The notes: generated by a model from the letters alone, not told the origin. A stretch of DNA of 45,019 nucleotides from CAZVWH01 sp964631175 (GCA_964631175.1 CAZVWH010000011.1:1-45019), one strand, 5' to 3'; shown: positions 1 to 7,840, counted from the stretch's first letter. Made by a program: numbers and translations.

Positions 1-26
1 GGAAGATACATTATGGCAAAATGCTC

Positions 27-56
27 ATAGTCTTTTCGATTAATCAAAAAGACTAT
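27..56. repeat. 10-bp perfect inverted repeat
   Basis: The arms ATAGTCTTTT (27-36) and AAAAGACTAT (47-56) are exact reverse complements around a 10-base loop. The hairpin lies about 120 bases beyond the stop of the minus-strand gene that ends at 173. It could be a weak terminator for that gene or for something left of the window. The stem is AT-rich. Nothing else is recognisable in positions 1-172. Confidence 0.3.
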
Positions 57-172
57 ATGCCTAAAAAACAAACATCATTTCCTGTCGCATCAGCACAACC
101 ATTTTGGTTACACAAATTAAAGTAGACAGATAACTTAACGGATACACCTTGAAAAGAAATTGATATGCTTTT

Positions 173-1414
173 TTACTTCTGCAAATTAAAACGCAGCCTG
201 GGGCTGAATCTTCCGCCTTTGTTTTCCATCGCGTAGAAAGAGGCATTTATAGCACCAAGGGGCCGAATAGCTAAGCCCAAGGTTTTCCCTTCAATCATGC
301 GGTCAAGCACGGGCTTGGAGATTGTAATTAGTGTTTTGCTGTCACGCCCTTCGGCCACACCAATATCGATAATCATCTGAGAATTCAATACACTATCTAT
401 GGACTGTCCCCGGCACAGGCTATTGTAAGTGACAGTTTCCTGATTCCAGTTAGGCTCTCCGCCCAATATCTCGACAATTCTAATCTGTCCGAAATCCTTT
501 ATATCCTCAGCGCATCGCTGCACTGAATGGGTCGTCAACTCCAATAGGCCGAGCCCTGCCACCTGTCTTCCGGCAAATGCACTGAAATCCCAGCGCATAA
601 CTACAAATTGAGTTCCATTGACAGTCAACAGTTTCACCTTTTCTCTCTTCTCCTGGGCGAACCAATCGTTAAAATTCATATCAGGATATTGAACATCGAT
701 AATACAGTCCTGAACAACTTTGATTTTCTTCGTAAATGTATTCGGGTCTGGAATGGGCGGATGGTATGGCACCTGAACGCCTTTATCCGGCCCGGCTAGC
801 TCTGCCACAGGTAAAGCCGCATTTACAATATCGACTTTCATGTAATCCACATCCACGCGGTATTTTCCCAATCCCCAATCCATAAGGGCGAGCTGTCCGA
901 AGACCATGTCCCCCGGCTCAGCCTCGAAATTGTGCGTTGTCATACTGATTGTATGCCAGCTCGTTGTGTTGGGAATATCGAATTCCATAAGATGCGTATG
1001 GAAATCCACGGTCTTTTGGGTATTAAGACTCAGGTTTACCCGGCGAGGCGCATGACTAACACGGATTCGAGCTTCAATGCGAATCTCATAGCCTGGCTTC
1101 TTTAGTAAGCTCAAGTCGAAGTTGGACGAGACTCGCCGTTTGATAAGTGCCCACCAGATGTTTCGTTTATCCTTGGTAGCATCCACCAAAATCGAAGCGT
1201 AACCATCGCCCTGCTGTAAATCTATTGTTGCCTCTCCATCTCCCGTAAAAAACGCCCAGCCGTCTATGGCACGCGGGTCTTTGGTAATGGTTGTATCATT
1301 ATGCACAGCATGGCTTACGCCAAAATCGTCGAGGAATTGCGCTGATGCGTTACTGTAGATTAGGAATATGAAAATTAGAAATATAATGCATTGTTTCATC
1401 CTGTCACACTTCAT
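173..1414 (-). CDS. Secreted protein with DNRLRE/CBM96-like domain
   Basis: The 413-residue protein starts with a signal peptide (hydrophobic run at about residues 9-21, cleavage likely after NASA). Residues about 25-200 look like a beta-sandwich binding module. Residues about 230-413 resemble the DNRLRE/CBM96 type, with the pattern VVMRWDFSAF, then W and TVTYNSL, ending in a strand-rich stretch. Such modules bind or present polysaccharide at the cell surface. The ATG at 1414 has GAGGG seven bases upstream, so it is preferred over the in-frame ATG at 1399. The gap to the upstream release-factor-like gene is only 14 bases, so the two are probably cotranscribed. No catalytic motif was recognised. 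The fold assignment is by pattern only. Confidence 0.6.
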   Translation of the reverse strand: MKCDRMKQCIIFLIFIFLIYSNASAQFLDDFGVSHAVHNDTTITKDPRAIDGWAFFTGDGEATIDLQQGDGYASILVDATKDKRNIWWALIKRRVSSNFDLSLLKKPGYEIRIEARIRVSHAPRRVNLSLNTQKTVDFHTHLMEFDIPNTTSWHTISMTTHNFEAEPGDMVFGQLALMDWGLGKYRVDVDYMKVDIVNAALPVAELAGPDKGVQVPYHPPIPDPNTFTKKIKVVQDCIIDVQYPDMNFNDWFAQEKREKVKLLTVNGTQFVVMRWDFSAFAGRQVAGLGLLELTTHSVQRCAEDIKDFGQIRIVEILGGEPNWNQETVTYNSLCRGQSIDSVLNSQMIIDIGVAEGRDSKTLITISKPVLDRMIEGKTLGLAIRPLGAINASFYAMENKGGRFSPRLRFNLQK

Positions 1415-1428
1415 TCAATAATCCCTCT

Positions 1429-1776
1429 TTATTTTTTTCTGCTTCGGCGTATGCGGCGTTGTTTTTGTTTGCGAATTTTTTCCACCTTTAACGCCGCCGG
1501 ACTTCTACTACCCAATTTCTCTTGTTCGAGCAGCTCACATAATCGCTTTCGCGCATAATACCGATTTAAGGCTTGCGAGCGTTCCCGCTGCATTTTCACT
1601 TCCAGCCCTGTTGGCAAATGCTTCAGATATACACAACTGGATGTTTTATTAACCCTTTGTCCGCCCGGCCCTGACGAGCGAATGAATGACTCCTGCATAT
1701 CTTCCTCTCTTAACTCCAGCGCCGCCATTCTGGCCTCAAGCTCATCCTGCTTTTTCTTTGTTACGCCAAAATTCAT
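1429..1776 (-). CDS. Release-factor-domain protein with GGQ motif (ArfB/RF-H-like)
   Basis: This short basic protein (115 residues from the ATG at 1776) has the peptidyl-tRNA hydrolysis signature SSGPGGQRVNKTSS around residue 40. The GGQ loop enters the ribosomal peptidyl-transferase centre in class I release factors. The tail is very basic (KIRKQKQRRIRRSRKK), as in ArfB-type rescue factors, which insert their tail into the empty mRNA channel. The codon-recognition domains of RF1/RF2 are absent, so stalled-ribosome rescue is the likely role. The frame stays open to a GTG at 1806, but the ATG at 1776 has AAGGA ten bases upstream and is preferred. Which member of the small GGQ family it is cannot be settled by eye. 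Confidence 0.8.
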   Translation of the reverse strand: MNFGVTKKKQDELEARMAALELREEDMQESFIRSSGPGGQRVNKTSSCVYLKHLPTGLEVKMQRERSQALNRYYARKRLCELLEQEKLGSRSPAALKVEKIRKQKQRRIRRSRKK

Positions 1777-1823
1777 TTTTCGGTATTCCTTCGCTATGTT
1801 TGTCACTAATTAATACAGCGAGA

Positions 1824-1849
1824 CCCTCGACATAAAGTCGAGGGCTAAA
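1824..1849 (+). repeat. REP-like hairpin with CTAAA tail, left copy at the RAYT
   Basis: Arms CCCTCGAC (1824-1831) and GTCGAGGG (1837-1844) enclose the loop ATAAA, and the stem is followed by CTAAAC. The transposase stop codon falls in the CTA of that tail. An inverted partner lies at the other end of the gene (2309-2335). Confidence 0.85.
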
Positions 1850-2297
1850 CTGATTTATGTTTTTTGAAATATACAATACGCGATTGCAAATCCTGCTTGG
1901 CATAACAAAAACGTTTGTCAAAACCCTTCGTCCATAATTTGCCGACAAATCCATTCGATTGCAGGGAAATCCTTGCCGCGTTTTTATAATGGCTGACAGC
2001 TTCTTCCATCGAGTATCCAACCACCTTTGCAACAAGATGGGCGTGGTCAGAGCAAACAGCAGCAGCTAATATTTCCTGTCCTAAAATCTTCGCTTCGTCA
2101 AGAATAGCCTTATGTACTACCTCGCACTGTTCACGCGTCAGAAAAATAACGAAATTTTTTAATCTCTGCGCGTTGGCGGTCCGTAGCGCCGGATTGTCAT
2201 TTAAAATCTTTCCATTTGACACATAGCCCCTATCGTCGCCCTGAAGCCAGGTTCCATAAGTTGTCCACGTAAGCATGCATCCGAGCATTATTTTCAT
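1845..2297 (-). CDS. REP-associated tyrosine transposase (Y1_Tnp/IS200-like)
   Basis: The 150-residue protein has the HUH metal-binding pair in SDHAHLV (His85 and His87). A candidate catalytic tyrosine follows in SHYKNAA (Tyr104), and the LWTKGFDKRF segment typical of this family comes after it. The N-terminus TYGTWLQGDDRGYV matches the planctomycete branch of the family. These enzymes cut and rejoin single-stranded DNA next to REP hairpins. They are usually domesticated single-copy genes that scatter REP sequences through the genome. The gene is flanked by its putative substrates. The start at 2297 has no convincing ribosome site. Length is normal, so the gene appears intact. Confidence 0.85.
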   Translation of the reverse strand: MKIMLGCMLTWTTYGTWLQGDDRGYVSNGKILNDNPALRTANAQRLKNFVIFLTREQCEVVHKAILDEAKILGQEILAAAVCSDHAHLVAKVVGYSMEEAVSHYKNAARISLQSNGFVGKLWTKGFDKRFCYAKQDLQSRIVYFKKHKSV

Positions 2298-2308
2298 CCA
2301 CTGTTAAT

Positions 2309-2335
2309 GTTTAGCCCTCGGCTTTACGCCGAGGG
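2309..2335 (-). repeat. REP-like hairpin with CTAAA tail, right copy at the RAYT
   Basis: On the minus strand the stem CCCTCGGC/GCCGAGGG encloses the loop GTAAA and is followed by CTAAAC. It is the inverted counterpart of 1824-1849 and differs by compensating changes in the stem (GAC/GTC against GGC/GCC), so pairing is preserved. Confidence 0.85.
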
Positions 2336-2429
2336 TTTCCTTATGGCGCTATTGCTCTTTAGTAAATTGTAAATCGTCTCAATCAATCTGGCTTCGTTTT
2401 CCTGACCTTTGATCCCATTTCTCTGTGGC

Positions 2430-3323
2430 CTAAGGAGCGATTGGTCTTGTTTTCTCTTTATATATACGAATGTAGTCAATTTCGTATTTTGCTGGAAACT
2501 CCGTATTCGATGGATCGCCGCCTACCGTCCCGCCGATGGCGAGATTGGCGATTATGTAGTGCGGCTGACGAAACGGATTCTTTCCCTCCTTGTCTTTGTT
2601 AAACGTCTCACTGAGGTCAACCGCATTCAAGAGCTCATCGTCAACATAGAGCTTGATGCTATCCTCATCCCAGTCCATTCGCCATACGTGGAACTTCGCA
2701 GACCAATCGGGATCGTTAAAGTCGGTGATGGGCTTTTTAAGATCGTCCCACTTGGGCACCCATCGCTTCTCTGTCCCCCAGGCTGCGTTTGCTAAAAGCG
2801 TGCCCTGGTAATACTCCATAATGTCGATCTCGCCACAACTTGGCCACTGGCCTTGAACACCCAACGTCCAGAAGGCAGGCCACAGGCCGGGGCGGGTGTC
2901 GATTCGGCCTCGCATCTCGAAACGGCCGTACATCCAGCTATGCAGACGCCTGGTCGTCAGGCTTGCGGATGTATATTCAGCAAATTCTCTGTTTTGCTTC
3001 CAGTTGTCGCTATCGGTTTTGTAATTAGGATTTTCTTTGCGTTCTCGTCGGCCTTCGATAATAAGCAGGCCATTTTCGCATCGAGCGTTTTCCGGCTGAT
3101 ACCACTGAAGCTCGTTATTGCGGATGAAGCCGTTTTCGTATGTCCAATTATTTGGGTCCGGCTGTCCGTCTTTATCGAACTCATCCGACCAAACAAGCTC
3201 GTACTCATTTGATGACGTATTGCTATTTTCAAAGCTAAGCTGGTTGGGTAACTGTTGTGCTATGACTATCGAAGTCATCAGCAAAATTAAGCAGATAGTT
3301 TCTCGCACTTTTAAGTTATTCAT
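2430..3323 (-). CDS. Secreted glycoside hydrolase family 16 (laminarinase-like endoglucanase)
   Basis: The 297-residue enzyme has a signal peptide (residues about 1-23) and a single GH16 jelly-roll domain starting at VWSDEF. The catalytic signature EIDIMEY places the nucleophile at Glu165, the assisting Asp at 167 and the acid/base at Glu170. Aromatic residues around WPAFWTLG line the cleft. GH16 enzymes with this signature hydrolyse beta-1,3 or mixed-linkage glucans such as laminarin by a retaining mechanism. The exact substrate is not readable here. The start is placed at the ATG at 3323 because AAGGAG lies seven bases upstream; the frame stays open to 3350. The product should act in the periplasm or outside the cell. 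Confidence 0.9.
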   Translation of the reverse strand: MNNLKVRETICLILLMTSIVIAQQLPNQLSFENSNTSSNEYELVWSDEFDKDGQPDPNNWTYENGFIRNNELQWYQPENARCENGLLIIEGRRERKENPNYKTDSDNWKQNREFAEYTSASLTTRRLHSWMYGRFEMRGRIDTRPGLWPAFWTLGVQGQWPSCGEIDIMEYYQGTLLANAAWGTEKRWVPKWDDLKKPITDFNDPDWSAKFHVWRMDWDEDSIKLYVDDELLNAVDLSETFNKDKEGKNPFRQPHYIIANLAIGGTVGGDPSNTEFPAKYEIDYIRIYKEKTRPIAP

Positions 3324-3528
3324 ACGTTTTCTCCTTTCTTCAACAAACACATATATTTTCTATTGCCTCCAACAAATATTTCTCTCGCTATACAATCAAT
3401 GATCGCAAATTAGAATACACGCACGCAAGTCAAGAAGCAAGAAATAAGACTATCTAAAATATTGTGGGAGGGCTATTAAAAGGATACGATGTGCACTGAA
3501 ATCCGTAGTAGTCCGTCAAATATGATTA

Positions 3529-3687
3529 TGCTCTGTTGAAAACGCCATAACTGTCATTTCGAGCAAGCCGAAAGGCGAGTGGAGAAATCTATTTTAAACA
3601 GATTTCTCCACTTCGCCCCCTTGCTTTCTGCGAAAGCAGAAATGGGGGGCTTCGGTCGAAATGACCCGGCACCTTTTCAACAGAGCA
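3529..3687. mobile_element. MITE with 14-bp TIRs and 9-bp target duplication, copy 1
   Basis: The ends TGCTCTGTTGAAAA (3529-3542) and TTTTCAACAGAGCA (3674-3687) are perfect inverted repeats. They are flanked directly by ATATGATTA on both sides (3520-3528 and 3688-3696), a 9-bp target duplication. Inside is a palindromic core, GTCATTTCGA to TCGAAATGAC (3553-3665), with the inner stem GAAATCT/AGATTTC. The element has no coding capacity. It carries the hairpin loop CTTTCTGC|GAAAG, which is empty here but occupied by the 39-bp element in the second copy at 26889-27107. The rest of 3324-3974 shows no gene. Confidence 0.85.
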
Positions 3688-3800
3688 ATATGATTACTCA
3701 AACTGACCGTTTGTATTGCCATGCTGAGCCGGATGGTAAAGCATCCGGCTCAAGTAATCTTTTGTTTTATCCTAACCATCAATCGCAAGAAAAAAAACTC

Positions 3801-3890
3801 ATACGTAAAGCGCGTAGCTCTCCGCAAGCACCGTAAGGCATCCCTTGCGGGAGAGTCCATAGGACTGCCACAGGTACGCGCTTTACGTAT
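3801..3890. repeat. 90-bp palindromic element with 16-bp perfect terminal inverted repeats
   Basis: ATACGTAAAGCGCGTA (3801-3816) and TACGCGCTTTACGTAT (3875-3890) are exact reverse complements. Inside is a second stem, CTCTCCGCAAG against CTTGCGGGAGAG. The core CCGTAAGGCATCCCTTGCGG recurs in variant form at 29077-29110 inside the GH2 gene and more weakly at 9979-10006. Confidence 0.75.
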
Positions 3891-3974
3891 ATTATTCGTT
3901 GGCTTGATCCTCCTGCTTTGCTTCGCTCAGAACTTCAGCTTGTTTCACAATGACATGCATCAATTGAGCCGGTT

Positions 3975-4196
3975 TCAAATTCTTATCTTAAGGCAATCCT
4001 CAAGAAAGCAGCAATCCGTATATATACATTGACCGTTCGACGTTCCGAAGCACGGTCTGTTCCCTTCGGCTATTTGAATAGCATGGATAATATCAACCTT
4101 TTTCATTTTCCCGGGTGTTATACCGAGAGCTTTAGCTTTTTGTTTTACTCCCGGCATCTTCAAACTTTTTTTCTCTTTGGTTTTTACCGATGGCAT
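3975..4196 (-). CDS. Small SAP/Rho-N-like domain protein with cysteine-rich tail
   Basis: This 73-residue protein has a basic N-terminus. A helix-extended-loop-helix stretch follows (KAKALGITPGKMKKVDIIHAI), like the SAP or Rho N-terminal nucleic-acid-binding motif. The C-terminus is conserved in pattern, with five cysteines (CFGTSNGQC, then CC and C). Small proteins of this pattern occur in many environmental bacteria; no function is established. The start at 4196 has GGGAG eight bases upstream. It is monocistronic, between repeat elements and the divergent tsaD gene. DNA or RNA binding is an inference from the motif. Confidence 0.7.
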   Translation of the reverse strand: MPSVKTKEKKSLKMPGVKQKAKALGITPGKMKKVDIIHAIQIAEGNRPCFGTSNGQCIYTDCCFLEDCLKIRI

Positions 4197-4469
4197 TTGC
4201 TTTTCTCCCTTATGTAGTATCGTGGATTTATACCCACATAGTTTTCATAATTTCCGGATAGTATGCACAATTTTTGTATATAATATTTCGGTCGTATTGA
4301 TAGCCCTGCTTGAGAGCTTTTATATGAGCCGTTAAACAAAAAAAAGAGGCCCCAAAATTAGCGTTTCCTGCAAAGCTTTTTTCGGACTAAGACAGGTTAT
4401 AAGAAGACTATAACTACAGCCACGGCCCTACTTTCATTGACAGACGCTCGTTCTTTAACTAATATTCGT

Positions 4470-5543
4470 ATGATGAAAGCAAAAGAAAAACGAGAGACGA
4501 TTAATATTCTCGGCATCGAGACCAGTTGTGATGAAACAGCCGCGGCAGTGGTGGCCGATGGACGAGTCGTTAAATCGTCCATCGTAGCTTCGCAAACCAA
4601 GCTGCACGAAAAATATGGTGGCGTTGTCCCCGAAATAGCATCGCGCGCCCATATTGAAAAAATATATCCGGTCATAACCGAGGCGATGGAGCAAGCCGGT
4701 GTTGGCAAGGATGATATTGACGCAATTGCTGTTGCCAATCAGCCTGGCCTTACCATCGCATTGATCATCGGAGTCACCGCTGCCAAGACTCTCAGCCTCA
4801 CCTGGGACAAGCCGTTAATAGCAATCAATCATTTGCACGCCCATTTGCAGTCAGCCATGTTAGACGAAAGAAATTTGCAGCACCGTCAGGTGTCCTGCGG
4901 GCTTCCTGCTGTTGCTCTTATCGTATCCGGGGGACATACTTGCCTTTATGATTACCATTCGCCCTTGGAACCAAGGCTCTTGGGTTCTACTATCGACGAT
5001 GCTGCCGGCGAGGCCTTCGATAAGGTTGCAAACATCCTTAGACTACCCTACCCCGGCGGGCCAAGTATCGAAGAAATAGCGAAGAACGGAAATTTAAACG
5101 CGATCAAGTTCCCACGCTCAATGCTCGGACGAGATTCGCTGGATTTCTCCTTCAGCGGCATTAAAACAGCCGTGCTGTACTACTGCCGTGGCCAGGATAT
5201 GAAAGGCGAAGACAAGGTCGATTCGATGAGCGAGCAGGAAATAGCCGATATCGCAGCTTCATTTCAGGCAGCGATTATAGATGTACTTGTGAAAAAGACG
5301 CAGCGGGCAGCTAAAAAAATCGATGCGAAAACTATTCTACTGGGCGGCGGTGTGGCTGCCAACAGCCATCTGCGAGACGCACTACAAAAGATGTGTGACA
5401 ACACTATCCCGCCCGAAAAGTTGCTCGTTGCGCCAAAACAATATTGCACGGATAACGCGGTTATGGTAGCCTCTTTAGGTTATCATAAATTTAAGGCCAA
5501 GCTCTTTGCGGATTTAACCCTTGAGCCAAAAGCAAGTGGATGA
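4470..5543 (+). CDS. tsaD: tRNA N6-adenosine threonylcarbamoyltransferase TsaD
   Basis: This is the ASKHA-fold enzyme that transfers threonylcarbamoyl from TC-AMP to A37 of ANN-decoding tRNAs, working with TsaB and TsaE in the cytoplasm. The N-terminus has the phosphate-binding signature GIETSCDETAAAVV. The metal-binding His pair is in NHLHAHLQSA (about residues 118-127), followed by VSGGHTCLY. The C-terminal half carries GGGVAANSHLR. The 357 residues are slightly more than the usual 335-345. The frame extends back to a TTG at 4437, but the ATG at 4470 (or 4473) is more plausible. No clear ribosome site is visible. The coding region is followed closely by larB on the same strand. Confidence 0.95.
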   Translation: MMKAKEKRETINILGIETSCDETAAAVVADGRVVKSSIVASQTKLHEKYGGVVPEIASRAHIEKIYPVITEAMEQAGVGKDDIDAIAVANQPGLTIALIIGVTAAKTLSLTWDKPLIAINHLHAHLQSAMLDERNLQHRQVSCGLPAVALIVSGGHTCLYDYHSPLEPRLLGSTIDDAAGEAFDKVANILRLPYPGGPSIEEIAKNGNLNAIKFPRSMLGRDSLDFSFSGIKTAVLYYCRGQDMKGEDKVDSMSEQEIADIAASFQAAIIDVLVKKTQRAAKKIDAKTILLGGGVAANSHLRDALQKMCDNTIPPEKLLVAPKQYCTDNAVMVASLGYHKFKAKLFADLTLEPKASG

Positions 5544-5597
5544 ATGAGGGACGAAAGACGATGGATGAAGGACGAAAGAAAACAGAGCCGCGAAAGC

Positions 5598-5617
5598 CTG
5601 CCCTGAGCGTAGTCGAA
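5598..5617 (+). repeat. CCTGAGC..GTCGAA short element abutting the larB start
   Basis: GCCCTGAGCGTAGTCGAATGG matches the short element seen at 21370, 27289, 29345, 29766, 31969 and 33608. Its last bases supply the ATG of larB, so the element may have replaced the original leader and ribosome site. Confidence 0.55.
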
Positions 5618-6444
5618 TGGGTGAGGGAGCGGTAAAACAACAAAAAAGTAACGAGAGACGAGATATTCAGGCTGAACAGTTAAAAAAACTATTAAGGCAG
5701 GTCAAAAACGGCAAAATAGATATTGACGAGGCGATGGAGAAGCTTCGCCATTTACCGTTTGAGGATTTGGGCTTTGCCCGTGTTGACCACCATCGGCCAA
5801 TCCGGCAGGGCTTTCCGGAGGTCATCTACTGTCCCGGCAAAACCACCGAGCAGATAATCAAAATCTTTGAAAGCCTCGCTACAAAAGGCAATAACGTCTT
5901 AGCTACCAGAGCCGAGCCGAACATTTTTGAAGCACTTGTTGAAACAAAGAAATTTCCGAAAGCTCGCTACGAAAAATTAGCCAGGGCAATTGTGCTCGAG
6001 CAGAAAAAGCTTCATGTTTCTAAAAATATCCTGCCGATAGTGACAGCCGGTACTTCTGATTTGCCGGTGGCATCTGAAGCGAAAGTCACCGCAGAGATTA
6101 TGGGCCAACGGACAGAAATCATCGCCGATGTTGGCGTTGCAGGCCTGCATAGATTGCTCGGACATCTGCCAAAACTACAAAAGGCCAACGTCATTATCGT
6201 GATAGCCGGTATGGAAGGTGCATTAGCCAGTGTTGTTGGCGGCTTGGTTAGTTGCCCGGTAATCGCTGTGCCGACAAGTGTCGGCTACGGCTCGAGCTTC
6301 GAGGGACTGTCGGCGCTTTTGACCATGCTTAATAGCTGTGCCTCCGGCGTCACCGTGGTCAACATCGACAATGGTTTTTCCGCAGCGGTGACGGCGACTT
6401 TAATCAACAGAAAAATAGAAGCGAATCAAAAGAATATGGCGTAA
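5617..6444 (+). CDS. larB: LarB, pyridinium-3,5-biscarboxylic acid mononucleotide synthase
   Basis: LarB carboxylates and hydrolyses nicotinic acid adenine dinucleotide in the first step of nickel-pincer cofactor synthesis, the cofactor of LarA-type lactate racemases. The protein (275 residues) has an N-terminal helical region with FEDLGFARVDHHR. The C-terminal domain is related to PurE/AIR carboxylase, with TAGTSDLPVASEA, IIVIAGMEGALASVVGG and PTSVGYG. All these are LarB hallmarks. Neither LarC nor LarE is in the window. The ATG at 5617 lies at the end of a short repeat and has no ribosome site. No other start exists between it and the upstream stop at 5566. Confidence 0.9.
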   Translation: MGEGAVKQQKSNERRDIQAEQLKKLLRQVKNGKIDIDEAMEKLRHLPFEDLGFARVDHHRPIRQGFPEVIYCPGKTTEQIIKIFESLATKGNNVLATRAEPNIFEALVETKKFPKARYEKLARAIVLEQKKLHVSKNILPIVTAGTSDLPVASEAKVTAEIMGQRTEIIADVGVAGLHRLLGHLPKLQKANVIIVIAGMEGALASVVGGLVSCPVIAVPTSVGYGSSFEGLSALLTMLNSCASGVTVVNIDNGFSAAVTATLINRKIEANQKNMA

Positions 6445-6476
6445 ATAAAAAATAGATCCTCATTCTGTCATTTCGA

Positions 6477-6560
6477 GCGAAGCGCAGCGGAGTCGAGAAA
6501 TCTGCTTTTTAATAGATTTCTCCGCTTCGGGTTGCTTCGCAGCCCTACGGTCGAAATGAC
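6477..6560. repeat. GTCATTTCGA palindromic core, copy without outer TIRs
   Basis: GTCATTTCGA at the left and TCGAAATGAC at the right bound an 84-bp palindrome with the inner arms GAGAAATCT/AGATTTCTC. It matches the core of the MITEs at 3529 and 26889, but no TGCTCTGTTGAAAA ends flank it. The rest of the 299-base gap 6445-6743 shows no gene. Confidence 0.75.
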
Positions 6561-6743
6561 AAACACGCCACAATTCAAACTCAAAACCAAAGACTAACTA
6601 CCTGCCGGGGGATAGGTGCGATATTATCCCTTCCTCACATCGTGCTGCGGCAGGCCGCGCTCTGACGAGTTTTGGCAAAGCCACCGGAAAATGATGTGAG
6701 CAGTTGCTGCCGTCGACTGCAAATGTTAATTAGCATCACGTAC

Positions 6744-7496
6744 TCACCGCGACTTTTTGCGATCGTTTTGCCAGTTCCTCGCGAACAAAATTATAGTTTC
6801 CAATAGATTCCGAAGACTTTGAGCGTTTGCAATTGGCTGCGGCAAATACCGCCGATACTTATCTCGATGTTCTACAATCAACGAAGCAACAGGTACGGAT
6901 TGACCTAGAATTAACTCTGGAAGACCGACAAATATACCTCCCCACATGTGGAGAGCAAACAAACCGACTGCCTCGGCTGGTGGAAGATGTTCGCCACGAT
7001 TTGCCCGTGCTGCTGCATCACTATTTACGGGTTCAACATAGTCGATGAGCGAGTGAGCTACTGACCTACATGTGGGAATCCAATACCTCTTGCACCAACG
7101 CTCAAGAAAAAGTTCCTGGAATTGTTTCCAATTGAGGAGGTGAATATTCGTGTGCTGAATCACATTGTACGCACCTTTCTGAAAGCCACGAGCCGAGATA
7201 AAGAGTCCAAAATGAGCACCACTATCAGCCATAATCGTCCGGAAGGTTTGTACTTCAGCTTGCGGCACATTGGAAGCCCACCGCTTGCATTCACACAAAT
7301 AGATGGCCGGGGGAGTCGTCTTTGGATCTTTTGCGTAAACATCGATTTCGACAGTCCCTCGTGCTGTCTTCAATGGTCGAGCAACCTCTACAACGAAACC
7401 AGATTCTTGGAGAATCGACGCAACTCTCTGTTGAAGGTCACGCCAATCGGTTCTTGGTTCTCCCTCGATTAGCATTGATTTGTTTATGCCTAACAT
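6744..7496 (-). CDS. Mrr-type restriction endonuclease-like protein
   Basis: The 250-residue protein has a PD-(D/E)XK nuclease core. Asp52 in VEIDVYA and the Glu69-Cys-Lys71 pair in YLCECKRW form the catalytic triad. They are followed by the Mrr_cat pattern EVQTFRTIMADSGAHFGLFISARGF over two lines of helix and strand. Residues about 150-250 are helical with a hydrophobic patch (VGLFALHMWGG) and no family that I recognise; this part may sense a ligand or partner. It is the last of three minus-strand genes (cyclase, small protein, nuclease), 113 bases after the small gene. A second in-frame ATG at 7475 is possible. Mrr-type nucleases usually cut modified DNA; a cyclic-nucleotide-gated role here would be inference. 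Confidence 0.75.
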   Translation of the reverse strand: MLGINKSMLIEGEPRTDWRDLQQRVASILQESGFVVEVARPLKTARGTVEIDVYAKDPKTTPPAIYLCECKRWASNVPQAEVQTFRTIMADSGAHFGLFISARGFQKGAYNVIQHTNIHLLNWKQFQELFLERWCKRYWIPTCRSVAHSLIDYVEPVNSDAAARANRGEHLPPAEAVGLFALHMWGGIFVGLPELILGQSVPVASLIVEHRDKYRRYLPQPIANAQSLRNLLETIILFARNWQNDRKKSR

Positions 7497-7609
7497 TGAT
7501 TAGATTGAACAACATAAGATGCGGAGCTTTGATTTCCTGCCCAGATAAAACGCTTGCGGAACAACCATCATTATAAACCTTACGACCCGCTTCACCGACC
7601 GTGTACGGG

Positions 7610-7840
7610 TTAATTCGCGTGGCGCATCTCGGCCTTGGCAATGCCGACCAGAGACCTCAACGCATCATTCACCGATTGTTCATCGGGGAAATACTTGGCA
7701 ACATCCGGGGAGAGCAGGACTAAGTTCGTTCCCTGTTGAAACCGCTTGGCATACTTGCCTCGCACACCACCTTTGAGTTTGGCCAGATCGTATTCCGGCC
7801 GCAAATCATCGGCCATTTCTCTTTTATTCGCCTTCTTCAT
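7610..7840 (-). CDS. Small conserved protein, antitoxin-like
   Basis: The 76-residue protein has the pattern RPEYDL..GGVRGKYAKRF, QGTNLVLLSPDVAKYFPD and SVNDALRSLV. This resembles a small conserved family common in cyanobacteria and planctomycetes and often found beside toxin-like or unknown genes. I know no proven function; a ribbon-helix-helix-like role has not been shown. The frame is open to 7918, but the ATG at 7840 gives the family-like N-terminus. It overlaps the 3' end of the cyclase gene by 17 bases, indicating translational coupling. Confidence 0.65.
   Translation of the reverse strand: MKKANKREMADDLRPEYDLAKLKGGVRGKYAKRFQQGTNLVLLSPDVAKYFPDEQSVNDALRSLVGIAKAEMRHAN

Larger units (their letters stand above)
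1824..2335 (-). mobile_element. REPtron: RAYT gene between two inverted REP hairpins
   Basis: A single-strand-type HUH transposase gene (1845-2297) lies exactly between two REP-like hairpins in opposite orientation, with their CTAAAC tails pointing inwards. This is the arrangement expected of a RAYT/REPtron. The same hairpin-plus-tail design recurs as tail-to-tail pairs at 20632-20705, 31928-31998 and 36826-36866. Those are the likely non-autonomous targets or products of this enzyme. Confidence 0.75.

Noticed and set aside
3579..3836. Open frames over the MITE at 3529-3687 and the repeat at 26889-27241
   Set aside because: They arise from the repeat sequence itself; the peptide phrases (for example SRESGNPGF) are known translations of palindromic repeats.
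7487..7620. Possible integron attC site (GCCTAAC) between the Mrr-type and small genes
   Set aside because: A GCCTAAC-like motif is present but no matching GTTRRRY partner or long imperfect hairpin follows at a suitable distance.
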